From assembly GCF_049739465.1 (NCBI RefSeq), contig NZ_JBMHHY010000026.1:95771-159770 (forward strand): a DNA stretch of 64,000 nt, read 5' to 3'. This document shows, one piece after another, positions 16,025-24,307 of this stretch. The DNA is from Embleya sp049739465 (GTDB lineage: Bacteria > Actinomycetota > Actinomycetes > Streptomycetales > Streptomycetaceae). Every line of letters starts with the position of its first letter. Position 1 is the first letter of the stretch. The translations under genes were made by a program, and so were the position numbers. The notes under the pieces were generated by a model that was given only the letters and a program-made list of their open reading frames with translations, did not search any database and had not been told where the DNA came from.

Positions 16025-17244
16025 TGGGCTCCTTGAAGAGTGGTCCTGGGCGTGCCGGTGGAGAGGGACGAGGAATCCGGCCGACCGGCGTAGGGCAACA
16101 TCGCGCTGACCGACCAACCGCCGCCGATGCTCGGGCCGGTACGCAACCGGCCGCCCAGCATCGCGACCCGCTCGCGCATGCCGACCAGGCCGTGGCCCAT
16201 CCCGTCGCCGGGGGCCGCGGCGCCGCGGCCGTCGTCGCTGATCTCCATCTTCAGGCCATCTTCCCCGTAGCCGACGCCGACCGTGGCGGTGGCATCGGGA
16301 CCGGCGTGCTTGCGGGTGTTGGTCAGCGCCTCCTGGACGATCCGATACGCGGTCAGCGCGACGCTCTGCGGCAGCTCGACCGGCACCCCCTCGATCCGGA
16401 GTTCGACGTTGAGGCCGGTGGTGCGCACCTGCTCGACCAGTTCGCCGAGCTGGTCCACGCCCGGTTGTGGGACGTAGGCGTCGGTCTCGGTCTGCGAGCG
16501 CAGCACACCGAGCAGCCGGCGCATCTCGGCCAGCGCCTCGCGCCCGGTCGCCGCGATCGTGCCCAGCGCCTCGCGGGCCCGCTCCGGCGACGCGTCGATC
16601 GTGTACGCCGCGCCGTCGGCCTGCACCACCATCACCGACACGTTGTGCGCGACCACATCGTGCAGCTCCCGCGCGATCCGGGCCCGCTCCGCCGCCGCCG
16701 CGAGCTGCGCCTGCTGGTCCCGCTCGAACTCGAGCCGGGTGGCCCGCTCCTCCAACTCGGCGTAGAACGCCCGGCGGGTGCGCATCGAATCGCCGAGCAC
16801 CCACGCGATCCCGAGCAGGACCACGGTGAAGCACAGCGCGAAGAGGTTGGTCCGCCACGACGTCTCCCCCGGGAATCGCGCGAGCAGGACGGACGGCCCG
16901 ATCAGGGTCATCGCCAGCCCCGCGCGGGACAACCACCGCGGACCCGATTTGGCGGCCGTGTACAGCGCCACGAGCATCGCGTAGTTGGCGAAGGTGATGG
17001 TGCCGTCCCAGACCAGTTGCAACAACCCGGCGACCACCACGAGGGCGGTCGCGGTCATCGGTCGCACCCGGTGCAGCGCCACGGCGACGCCGAACATCAG
17101 CACGATCAGCAGCCACCACCCCTTGGGGGCGTCCCCGGCGCCGTCCGAGAAGATCTGCAATACACCCAGGCCGAAGACCGGAAGCGCGCACACCGAGTCG
17201 ACCAACAGCGGGTGCGCTCGCAGCCAGGCATAGATTCGTTGCAC
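16021..17244 (-). CDS. NarL-type (HisKA_3) sensor histidine kinase, copy 1
   Basis: 407 residues with several hydrophobic segments in residues 12-155 forming an integral-membrane sensor with little extracellular sequence. The phosphoacceptor is His195 in RIARELHDVVAHNVSVMVVQ; the ATPase domain has ISDDGRGAAAPGDGMGHGLV and GMRERVAMLGGRL. It is coupled by overlap to the response regulator gene. It begins VQRIYAWLRAHPLLVD, matching the start of the upstream kinase (VHHLYAWLRGRPLLVD). The stretch from the His box to about RRLLGVLRSQ is nearly identical in both, so they arose by duplication. The sensor halves differ more, so the stimuli may differ. Confidence 0.93.
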   Translation of the reverse strand: MQRIYAWLRAHPLLVDSVCALPVFGLGVLQIFSDGAGDAPKGWWLLIVLMFGVAVALHRVRPMTATALVVVAGLLQLVWDGTITFANYAMLVALYTAAKSGPRWLSRAGLAMTLIGPSVLLARFPGETSWRTNLFALCFTVVLLGIAWVLGDSMRTRRAFYAELEERATRLEFERDQQAQLAAAAERARIARELHDVVAHNVSVMVVQADGAAYTIDASPERAREALGTIAATGREALAEMRRLLGVLRSQTETDAYVPQPGVDQLGELVEQVRTTGLNVELRIEGVPVELPQSVALTAYRIVQEALTNTRKHAGPDATATVGVGYGEDGLKMEISDDGRGAAAPGDGMGHGLVGMRERVAMLGGRLRTGPSIGGGWSVSAMLPYAGRPDSSSLSTGTPRTTLQGAQ

Positions 17245-17362
17245 ACTTCGACGCTACGTGGGACCCGGGCGGGCGCGCGTCAACCGACGTGCCGAATCAT
17301 CCCTCCGCCCCAAGTCGCACCCGGTGGGGCTCCGGCTCGACCCGGGGACCTGCACCGCTGCC

Positions 17363-18541
17363 TCAGATGCCGGCCGCGGGTCGGACCGGGAGCACCGCGC
17401 GCACCCGCCAGCCGCCGTTCGGGCACGGCCCGGTCTCCAACCGGCCGCCGAACAGCGCGACCCGCTCGCCCATGCCGACCAGGCCGTGGCCCATCCCGTC
17501 GCCCGGGGCCGCCGCGCCGCGGCCGTCGTCGCCCACGTCCAGTTCCACGTCCTCGCCCAGGTAGCGCAGCCGGACCAGCGCCCTGACGTTCGAGCCGCCG
17601 TGTTTGCGGGTGTTGGTCAGCGCCTCCTGGACGATCCGGTACACGGTCAACGCGACCCCCTGGGACAGCTCGACCGGCACCCCCTCGACGGTGAGGTCGA
17701 CCGGCAGGCCCGCGCTGCGGACCCGCGCCAGGAGGTCTTCGAGCTGCTCGACGCCCGGTTGTGGGACGTAGGCGTCGGTCTCGGACTGCGAGCGCAGTAC
17801 GCCCAGGAGTCGGCGCATCTCGGCGAGCGCCTCGCGCCCGGTCGAGGAGATCGTGCCCAGCGCCGCTCGGGTCAGCTCGGGCGCGCCGTCGAGCGCGTAC
17901 GCGGCGCCGTCGGCCTGCACCACCATCACCGACACGTTGTGCGCGACCACGTCGTGCAGCTCACGCGCGATCCGGGCCCGCTCGGCCGCCGCGGCGATCT
18001 GCGCCTGCTGATCGCGCTCGCGCTCCAGCCGATCGGCCCGATTCTCCAGTTCGACGTAGTACGCCCGCCGGGTGCGCATCGAATCGCCGAGCACCCACGC
18101 GATCACGAACGGGCCCATCAGGAGCAACGTGAAGAAGACGACGCCGGTGGCGCCCACGTCGGGGTTGTCCCACCAGCGCAACATCGCCGCGATCGGCGCG
18201 AGCACGCCGCCGATCAGCGCGGTGCGCGAGGCCCAGCGCGGGCTGTACGCCGCCGCGCTGTAGGCGATCGCGGGCATCGCGAGCGCCTCCAGACCCGGCG
18301 CCACATTGTCGAAGAGCTGGAACAGGCCGATGGCGAAGGTGGCCAGCAGGGCGAGGGTGGGATTGCGCCGGCGCAGCAGCAGCACGATCGACATCGCGAC
18401 CAGGGCGACCAGGTGTGCCACGTCGGGCGGGCCCGGCCGGTCGACGATCACCTCGAAGAGGCCGAACATGAGCAGCAGCAGCGCCCACGCGCCATCGACG
18501 AGCAGGGGGCGCCCGCGCAGCCAGGCGTACAGGTGATGCAC
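17363..18541 (-). CDS. NarL-type (HisKA_3) sensor histidine kinase, copy 2
   Basis: 392 residues from the GTG at 18541, chosen because it aligns with the start of copy 1; the open frame extends further upstream through Arg/Pro-rich sequence that looks non-coding. An integral-membrane N-terminal half is followed by the same dimerisation motif ARELHDVVAHNVSVMVVQAD and ATPase motif GDDGRGAAAPGDGMGHGLVG as copy 1. No response regulator is coupled to it; the 118 bp before copy 1 holds no gene. It may share the downstream regulator or modulate it by heterodimer formation (inference). Confidence 0.92.
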   Translation of the reverse strand: MHHLYAWLRGRPLLVDGAWALLLLMFGLFEVIVDRPGPPDVAHLVALVAMSIVLLLRRRNPTLALLATFAIGLFQLFDNVAPGLEALAMPAIAYSAAAYSPRWASRTALIGGVLAPIAAMLRWWDNPDVGATGVVFFTLLLMGPFVIAWVLGDSMRTRRAYYVELENRADRLERERDQQAQIAAAAERARIARELHDVVAHNVSVMVVQADGAAYALDGAPELTRAALGTISSTGREALAEMRRLLGVLRSQSETDAYVPQPGVEQLEDLLARVRSAGLPVDLTVEGVPVELSQGVALTVYRIVQEALTNTRKHGGSNVRALVRLRYLGEDVELDVGDDGRGAAAPGDGMGHGLVGMGERVALFGGRLETGPCPNGGWRVRAVLPVRPAAGI

Positions 18542-18659
18542 ACAGGCAGGGTAGACGGGCACACGCGTTCGCCCACACTCCGGACGGACCCACCCAGACC
18601 GACCCCGGGCGCGCCCCGGCCTGCCCGGCAGCGCCGTCGGGCCGGTACCGTCGGGAGCG

Positions 18660-19634
18660 ATGGAACGACGGCTGACCTGGAAGGAAGCCACCCGTCGGGC
18701 GTTGTACGGAGCCGAGGGCTTCTACCGCCGGGCCGAGGGCCCCGCCGGGCATTTCCGCACCTCGGTGCACGCCTCCCCGCTGTTCGCCCGGGCGCTGGCC
18801 GACCTCGCCTCGACGGCGGGTCTGTCGACCGTCGTGGACGTGGGCGCCGGGCGCGGCGAGTTGTTGATCGCGCTGTGCCGGATCGCGCCGGGGCTCGAAT
18901 TGATCGGCGTGGACATCGCCGACCGCCCCGAGGCATTGCCGCCGTCGATCGGTTGGGGAGCGGAGATTCCGGCCGGCCGAAACGCGCTGTTGATCGCCAA
19001 CGAGTGGCTGGACAACGTGCCCGCCGACGTGGTGGAGGTGGACGGGCACGGCGTGCCGCGCGTGGTGGAGGTGGACGCGCACACCGGACACGAGCGGCTC
19101 GGGCCGCCGGTCGGGGACCAGGACGCGCGCTGGCTGGCGCGCTGGTGGCCGCTGGCCGGCGCGGAGCCCGGCACCCGGGCGGAACCGGGCGGGCCGCGGG
19201 ACGCCGCGTGGGCGGGCGCGGTGGAGCGCCTGGAGCGGGGGGTCGCGGTCGCGATCGACTACGGCCACGTGCTCGGCGAGCGCCCGCCGTACGGCTCGCT
19301 CACCGGCTACCGGCAGGGCCGCCAGGTCCCGCCGGTGCCGGACGGCACGTGCGACGTCACCTGCCATGTCGCGATGGACGCGGTCGCCGCGGCGGGCGCG
19401 GCCGCAGGAGCGCACGACACCGTGCTGACCACCCAGCGCCAAGCGCTCCACGCCCTGGGCCTGACCGCCACCCGCCCACCCTACGAACTGGCCCGCACCG
19501 ACCCGACGGGCTACCTGGCCGGCCTCCGAGACGCGGGCGAGGCAGGCGAGCTGACCGCACGAGGCGGCCTGGGCGACTTCCACTGGCTGACCCAAGCCAA
19601 GAACATGCCCCTCCCCACCCGCCTCCGCCCTTGA
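18660..19634 (+). CDS. SAM-dependent methyltransferase, MidA/NDUFAF7 (DUF185) family
   Basis: 324 residues. The opening RRALYGAEGFYRRAEGPAGH followed by FRTSVHASPLFARAL is the typical start of the MidA/NDUFAF7 family. SAM motif I is VVDVGAGRGELL, the adenosine-ribose acid is in LIGVDIADRP, and the family motif NEWLDNVP (NExxDALP in others) follows. Later signatures include GVAVAIDYGH. In mitochondria NDUFAF7 methylates an arginine of the complex I subunit homologous to NuoD. An orphan nuoD gene lies 3.4 kb downstream in this window, which makes an equivalent role attractive but unproven. It diverges from kinase copy 2 and is convergent with the CoA-transferase gene across a repeat cluster. 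Confidence 0.88.
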   Translation: MERRLTWKEATRRALYGAEGFYRRAEGPAGHFRTSVHASPLFARALADLASTAGLSTVVDVGAGRGELLIALCRIAPGLELIGVDIADRPEALPPSIGWGAEIPAGRNALLIANEWLDNVPADVVEVDGHGVPRVVEVDAHTGHERLGPPVGDQDARWLARWWPLAGAEPGTRAEPGGPRDAAWAGAVERLERGVAVAIDYGHVLGERPPYGSLTGYRQGRQVPPVPDGTCDVTCHVAMDAVAAAGAAAGAHDTVLTTQRQALHALGLTATRPPYELARTDPTGYLAGLRDAGEAGELTARGGLGDFHWLTQAKNMPLPTRLRP

Positions 19635-19701
19635 CCCCGACTCCCAACCCAACCCGGCCGACCCATGACGCCACCCGCCGGCCCAACGGGCGCACACAAC
19701 C

Positions 19702-19805
19702 AGCCCGGCCGGCGTTTGAGGCCACCTTTCAGCCCGGCCGGCGCATGAGGCCAAATCAGCCCGGCCGGCGTTTGAGGCCAAAAGCCCGGCCGGCGCATGA
19801 GGCCA
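19702..19805 (+). repeat. Four copies of a 23-bp GC-rich palindromic element
   Basis: Copies start at 19702, 19731, 19758 and 19783. The unit is AGCCCGGCCGG followed by CGTTTGAGGCCA (copies 1 and 3) or CGCATGAGGCCA (copies 2 and 4), so the variants alternate. The CCGGCCGG centre is self-complementary. Degenerate copies in the other orientation lie at 25733-25837 and one at 29571-29590. It sits between two convergent genes, where it could act in termination or mRNA protection. Closely similar intergenic units are common in Streptomyces chromosomes. Confidence 0.85.
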
Positions 19806-19809
19806 CCCG

Positions 19810-21063
19810 TCAGCTGTCGCCCAGCGCCCCCGCAGCCCGAAGCGCATCGATCCGAGCCGCGTCGTACCCGAGCAAATCCGCCAGGACAGCCGCACTGTGC
19901 TCGCCCACCGCAGGTGCCCGTTCCGGCACCGGAAGCGTCTCGCCGACGAACTTGATCGGCGACGGCAACTGCTCCGCCCCGAGCCGCTCCCGCCCGATCC
20001 ACGGAAAGCGGTGCCGGAACTGCGGGTCCTCGGCGATCGTCTGCGGCGTATTCACCGGCGCGATCGGCGTGTTCGCCGTGTTGCCGAACTCGATCCACTC
20101 CCGCGCCGTCCGCGTCGCGAAGATGTCCCGCAAAATCCCGCGCAGTTCGACGTTGCCGACCGCGTGGTCCGCGTACTTCGACCCCGGCCAGCGCTCGAAC
20201 AGGTCGGCCCGATCCACCGCCTCGCAGAAGTTCTTCCACAACGACTGCTCGGACGCCATGAACAACACGTGCCGGTCGTCCTTGGTCGCGTAGATCTGGT
20301 ACCGGACGCCCTTCTCCATCCCACCCGTACCGGGCGCCCGCCGCCGGTAGCCGTCCGACTTGTTCCCGGTCACCTCGGACTCCGGGCGCTCGTACGCCTT
20401 CCAGGTCTCGCTGCGCAGCCAGTCCATCGACGCCGCCGCGTCCGACTGGGCGATGTCGATCACGCTGCCCTCGCCGGTGGCCCGGGCCCGGATGATCCCC
20501 GCGAGCACCCCGAGCGCGCCGAACATCGGACCCGCGTGGATGCCGATCGAGGCGTGCTCGGGCAGGTACGGGAAGCCGTCCTCGTCGATCGCCGGCTTCA
20601 CCACGCCGGCCCAGGTGTCGTAGGCCACCCCGTGACTGGGCATGTCCCGATACGGCCCGGTCGCGCCGTAGCCGGAGATCGTGCAGAAGACGATCCTCGG
20701 GTTGATCTTCCTCAGGTCCTCGTAGCCGATCCCGCGCCGGGCCAGCCCGCCCGGCCGCATCGCCTCGATCACCGCGTCGGCGTCCTTGACCAGCGCCTTG
20801 AACGTCTCGATCGCCTCGGGCTTGCGCAGGTCCAGGACCAGCGACTTCTTGCCGCGGTTGACGTGGAGGTGCATCAGCGAGGAGCCCTCCACGATCGGCC
20901 ACGTCATGTCCCGGATGTAGTCCCCCTGCGGCGGCTCGATCTTGATCACCTCGGCGCCGAGGTCCACCAACGACGAGGTGATCGCGGCCGGTCCCAGCAT
21001 CGAACACTCGATGATGCGCACCCCCGCGAGCGGGGCCCCACCCTTCGACTCGACCTGACTCAT
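19810..21063 (-). CDS. CaiB/BaiF-type (family III) CoA-transferase
   Basis: 417 residues. The N-terminal VRIIECSMLGPAAITSSLVDLGAEVIKIEPP is the standard CoA-binding start, followed by VNRGKKSLVLDLRKPEA and the catalytic-region GYGATGPYRDMPSHGVAYD with the aspartate that forms the acyl anhydride. Family III enzymes move CoA between carboxylic acids without scrambling; the acid here is unknown. The ATG start at 21063 follows a purine-rich site. A perfect TGACG-ATG-CGTCA palindrome lies 20 bp upstream and recurs in variant form before two LLM oxidoreductase genes near 47 kb, suggesting a shared regulator. Confidence 0.93.
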   Translation of the reverse strand: MSQVESKGGAPLAGVRIIECSMLGPAAITSSLVDLGAEVIKIEPPQGDYIRDMTWPIVEGSSLMHLHVNRGKKSLVLDLRKPEAIETFKALVKDADAVIEAMRPGGLARRGIGYEDLRKINPRIVFCTISGYGATGPYRDMPSHGVAYDTWAGVVKPAIDEDGFPYLPEHASIGIHAGPMFGALGVLAGIIRARATGEGSVIDIAQSDAAASMDWLRSETWKAYERPESEVTGNKSDGYRRRAPGTGGMEKGVRYQIYATKDDRHVLFMASEQSLWKNFCEAVDRADLFERWPGSKYADHAVGNVELRGILRDIFATRTAREWIEFGNTANTPIAPVNTPQTIAEDPQFRHRFPWIGRERLGAEQLPSPIKFVGETLPVPERAPAVGEHSAAVLADLLGYDAARIDALRAAGALGDS

Positions 21064-21082
21064 CGTTGCCTCCCTGCGAATA

Positions 21083-21095
21083 TGACGATGCGTCA
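21083..21095. promoter_or_regulatory. Putative TetR-type operator before the CoA-transferase gene
   Basis: Perfect 5-3-5 palindrome TGACG-ATG-CGTCA, 20 bp from the start codon. On the gene strand it reads CTGACGCATCGTCA, nearly the same as CTGACGCACCATCAG (47635-47649) and CTGACGCCCCATCAG (47061-47075, minus strand). No TetR gene is in the window; the binding protein is unknown. Confidence 0.45.
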
Positions 21096-21099
21096 GATA

Positions 21100-22482
21100 T
21101 TAACGGGCACCTCCGTCGAGGGAAGAGGTGGAACCTGACGAACTGTCAGATGCCGGTTGGATCCAGCGTTCCGCACCCGCCTCGCGACGTCCGGTGCGCG
21201 AGCGCTCGGCCTGTTCGGCCACCATCGCCTCGGCCTCGGCCACGTCCCGGCGGGCCGCCTTGACGTGTACCGGCCCGGGGGTCGAGTCCAGGTGCACGGT
21301 AGCCAGGCCGAGTCGGCGCTCCCACGGTCCCTGGGTGCGCCGCACACTCTGTACCTTCGCGTGCGGGATCACGTCCAGGATCCGGTGGAAGCGGCCGCTG
21401 CGGGCCACGAACACCTCGGCGTCCGCCCCGTACGCGTACGCCGACCAGCCGACCGGGTCGTGCCAACGGGCCCGGCGCGGGGCCGGAATCAGCTCGATCG
21501 TGTCGATGTCGACACCCGGCAGGATCTGTCCGAGCAGCCCGTGTGCGACCTCGCGCGGCGCCACCGGCAGCAGGATCGTCTCCTTCTTGTCCCCGTCCCG
21601 GCCGCCGTAGCCGGCCACATTGATCTCCACCCGGACCCAGCCGCGCAGCCGCCACAACCACGGCTGCGCGATCCGTACCGCCTGGACCCGACCGGGCGGC
21701 ACCGTCTGGTGTCGCTGTTCGAGCAGGCCGTGGCGCAGGCGCAGACCGTCCGGCGAGCGGGCCACGGTGAAGTCGAAGTTGCGGATCACCCGTCCCGCGG
21801 TGAACTGCCACGCGGCCAGGAACAGCGGCACCGTGCCGAACACGATGGCGGGTTCGGCCAGTACGACGGCCAGGAACAGCACCACCAGGCTCGGCGCGAG
21901 CGCGGCCCACGTACCCAGCGACAGCAGCACCGAGCCGACCACCGCCGACAGCGGCACCGACACCAGCGCCTGCTCCGGCGCCTCCCCCACATCCGGCCGC
22001 ACCCCCGCCGCCCGGGCGAGCAGTTCGGCCCGCAACCGCTGCGCGTCGGCCTCGCCCAGGAAGGACAGGCTCGCCTCGGCCTTGTCCCCGCCGGCCACCT
22101 GGAGTTGCAGCTCGGCCAGCCCGAACAGCCGGGCGGCCAGCGGACGTACCACGTCCACGGCCTGAAGCCGGGACAACCGCACATGCCGGGTCCGGCGGAA
22201 GACCACCCCCGAGTCGAGGCGCAGATCGTCGCCCTCGATCCGGAACGTGGTGAACCACCACGACAGATAGCCGTAGCCGAGCGCGAGCGGGATCAGTACG
22301 CCGAGCCCGATGATCAGCCGACTCGGGGTCGCCCACTGGGAGTTGAAGTTGTGCACGACCACGCCCAGACAGGCCGCGATCACCACCCAGCCGCGCGCGG
22401 GCGGGGTCAGCGGGTGCAGCCGACGCGGCTCGCCGGGCGGCCCGACCGGCGGCGCCGGCGACTGCTCGGTCCCCGTGCTCAC
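21100..22482 (-). CDS. PH-domain (bPH_2) membrane protein, YdbT-like
   Basis: 460 residues from the GTG at 22482, which overlaps the stop of the upstream PH-domain gene (GTGA). Two transmembrane pairs (about residues 33-75 and 185-240) alternate with three bacterial PH segments, each opening with a pattern like GVVFRRTRHVRLSRLQAVDV, LLEQRHQTVPPGRVQAVRI and FHRILDVIPHAKVQSVRRTQ. The C-terminus has a Ser-rich tail. YdbS/YdbT pairs of this type are membrane proteins of unknown biochemical role; Bacillus homologues affect sensitivity to certain bacteriocins. The tight overlap says that the two proteins are made together and probably form a complex. Confidence 0.88.
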   Translation of the reverse strand: MSTGTEQSPAPPVGPPGEPRRLHPLTPPARGWVVIAACLGVVVHNFNSQWATPSRLIIGLGVLIPLALGYGYLSWWFTTFRIEGDDLRLDSGVVFRRTRHVRLSRLQAVDVVRPLAARLFGLAELQLQVAGGDKAEASLSFLGEADAQRLRAELLARAAGVRPDVGEAPEQALVSVPLSAVVGSVLLSLGTWAALAPSLVVLFLAVVLAEPAIVFGTVPLFLAAWQFTAGRVIRNFDFTVARSPDGLRLRHGLLEQRHQTVPPGRVQAVRIAQPWLWRLRGWVRVEINVAGYGGRDGDKKETILLPVAPREVAHGLLGQILPGVDIDTIELIPAPRRARWHDPVGWSAYAYGADAEVFVARSGRFHRILDVIPHAKVQSVRRTQGPWERRLGLATVHLDSTPGPVHVKAARRDVAEAEAMVAEQAERSRTGRREAGAERWIQPASDSSSGSTSSLDGGAR

Positions 22483-22976
22483 AGCCCCGCCGATCGGGCC
22501 TCGCCGAGCGCGGCGAGCCGGTCCCGCAACCGGCCGGCCTCGGTCGGCGGCAGCCCGCGAACGACCGCGTCCGAGGAGGCCGAGGCGGTGTGCAGGGTCA
22601 CCGTGGCGATCCCGAACCGCCGCTCCAGGGGACCTGCGGCCACGTCCACGAACTGCATCCGCCCGTACGGCACCACGACCAACCGACGAAACAACACGCC
22701 GTGCTCGATCAGCAGGTCGTCGGCCCGCTCGGCGTAGCGCCAGGAACGCTGGTTGCGCCCGATCGCCGGCACACCCCACGCGCCGACCCCGATCGCCACG
22801 AGCACCGGCACCAGCCCGGCCCACCACGCGACGAGCCAGCCGAGCAGCCCGCCGCCGAGGATCGCGAGCAGCGCGCAGACCCCGAGCAACAGCGCGCGGC
22901 GCATCGTGTAGAGCTGCTCCGAGACGGAACGCCAGTCGAGGTCGGGGGGAGCCAGAGCGTCATCGGCCGGTTTCAT
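22479..22976 (-). CDS. PH-domain (bPH_2) membrane protein, YdbS-like
   Basis: 165 residues. Two adjacent membrane helices (about residues 27-67, ALLLGVCALLAILGGGLLGW and VPVLVAIGVGAWGV) precede one bacterial PH domain (LLIEHGVLFRRLVVVPYGRM, QFVDVAAGPLERRFGIATVT). It is the smaller, first member of the YdbS-YdbT-type pair. It diverges from the orphan nuoD gene across 69 bp that must hold both promoters. Confidence 0.88.
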   Translation of the reverse strand: MKPADDALAPPDLDWRSVSEQLYTMRRALLLGVCALLAILGGGLLGWLVAWWAGLVPVLVAIGVGAWGVPAIGRNQRSWRYAERADDLLIEHGVLFRRLVVVPYGRMQFVDVAAGPLERRFGIATVTLHTASASSDAVVRGLPPTEAGRLRDRLAALGEARSAGL

Positions 22977-23045
22977 GGGCCAACCCTCCCAGGTGCGCGG
23001 ACAAGGGTACGAAGCAGTACACGACTACTGGCACACTCGGGTTCC

Positions 23046-24197
23046 ATGACCGCCAGGACCGTGGGCGTGGGTATCGGCGCCGACCAGCTCGACACGACCG
23101 ACATGGTGCTCAACATCGGGCCCCAGCACCCGTCCACGCACGGCGTACTGCGACTGCGCCTGGTGCTCGACGGCGAGCGGATCGTCTCCGCCGAGCCGAT
23201 CGTCGGCTATATGCACCGGGGGGCCGAGAAGCTCTTCGAGGTCCGCGACTACCGGCAGATCGTGATGCTCGCCAACCGGCACGACTGGCTGAGCGCGTTC
23301 GCCAACGAGCTGGGGGTGGTGCTCGCGGTGGAGCGCATGCTGGGCATGGAGGTGCCGCGCCGCGCGGTGTGGGCCCGCACGCTGCTCGCCGAGCTGAACC
23401 GGGTGCTCAACCACCTGATGTTCCTGGGTTCGTATCCGCTGGAGCTGGGCGCGATCACCCCGATCTTCCACGCGTTCCGCGAACGCGAGGAGATCCAGGC
23501 GGTGATGGAGGAGATCTCCGGCGGCCGGATGCACTTCATGTTCAACCGGGTCGGCGGGCTCAAGGAGGACCTGCCCGCGGGCTGGACCGGGCGGGTACGG
23601 CACACGATCGACACCGTCCGCACCCGGCTGGCCGGACTGGACGCCCTGGTCTCCGGCAACGAGATCTTCCGCGCCCGCACCCGCGGTGTGGGTGTGCTGA
23701 CGCCGGCTCAGGTGGCCGCGTACGGGGTCAGCGGGCCGGTCGCGCGCGCGTCCGGGGTGGACTTCGATCTGCGCCGGGACGAGCCGTACCTGGCCTACGG
23801 CGAGTTGACCGACGTGCTGCGCGTGGTCACCCGGCAGGAGGGCGACTGCCTGGCCCGGTTCGAGTGCCTCCTGGAACAGGTACACGTGAGCCTGGACCTC
23901 GCCGACGCGTGTTGCCATCGGCTCGACGAACTCCCGCAGGGTCCCGTGAACCTGCGACTGCCGAAGGTGCTCAAGGCGCCCGAGGGCCACACCTACGCAT
24001 GGACGGAGAATCCGCTCGGCCTGAACGGCTACTACCTGGTCTCGCGCGGCGAGAAGACGCCGTGGCGACTCAAGCTGCGCTCGGCGTCCTACAACAACGT
24101 GCAGGTGCTGACCGAGCTGCTGCCGGGCTGCCTGATCGCGGACATGGTCGCGGTGCTCGGGTCGCTGTTCTTCGTGGTGGGCGACATCGACAAGTAG
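23046..24197 (+). CDS. NADH-quinone oxidoreductase subunit D-like protein (orphan NuoD)
   Basis: 383 residues, about the length of NuoD. Family motifs are clear: MVLNIGPQHPSTHGVLRLRL, VGYMHRGAEKLFE, ELNRVLNHLMFLGSYPLELG, NRVGGLKEDLP, PYLAYGEL and the end LPGCLIADMVAVLGSLFFVVGDID. In complex I, NuoD sits at the quinone site of the peripheral arm and needs NuoB, NuoC and others, none of which are here. It is therefore an extra, isolated copy, as seen as nuoD2 in Streptomyces. The histidine and aspartate-tyrosine region around HPSTH and the quinone site is conserved, so it may still assemble. There is no clear ribosome binding site before the ATG; the mRNA may be leaderless. Confidence 0.92.
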   Translation: MTARTVGVGIGADQLDTTDMVLNIGPQHPSTHGVLRLRLVLDGERIVSAEPIVGYMHRGAEKLFEVRDYRQIVMLANRHDWLSAFANELGVVLAVERMLGMEVPRRAVWARTLLAELNRVLNHLMFLGSYPLELGAITPIFHAFREREEIQAVMEEISGGRMHFMFNRVGGLKEDLPAGWTGRVRHTIDTVRTRLAGLDALVSGNEIFRARTRGVGVLTPAQVAAYGVSGPVARASGVDFDLRRDEPYLAYGELTDVLRVVTRQEGDCLARFECLLEQVHVSLDLADACCHRLDELPQGPVNLRLPKVLKAPEGHTYAWTENPLGLNGYYLVSRGEKTPWRLKLRSASYNNVQVLTELLPGCLIADMVAVLGSLFFVVGDIDK

Positions 24198-24214
24198 GTC
24201 CGCGGCGGGCGGGC

Positions 24215-24307
24215 GCGGGCCCGACTCAGGCGTGCCTGTGCCTGCTGCGGGTCCGGGCTCGGCTCAGGCGGTGCTGGTCGCGGGTCCGGGCTTCGATCAG
24301 GCGTGCT
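24215..24307. repeat. Three imperfect tandem repeats of about 35 bp
   Basis: The unit reads roughly GCGGGTCCGGGCTCGGCTCA then GGCGTGCTG; it occurs three times between the nuoD stop and the end of the next gene, running into its last codons (AGGCGTGCTTGC). It lies between convergent genes. Possibly only slipped-strand duplication. Confidence 0.45.

Noticed and set aside
19702..19805. Regularly spaced repeats that could suggest a CRISPR array
   Set aside because: Gaps between repeat units are only 2-6 bp and shrink along the array; there are no spacer-length sequences and no cas genes.
21135..21149. CTGAC-GAACT-GTCAG palindrome as another operator for the CoA-transferase gene
   Set aside because: It lies inside the 3' coding end of the PH-domain gene and its spacing (5 nt) differs from the 3-nt spacing of the other three sites.
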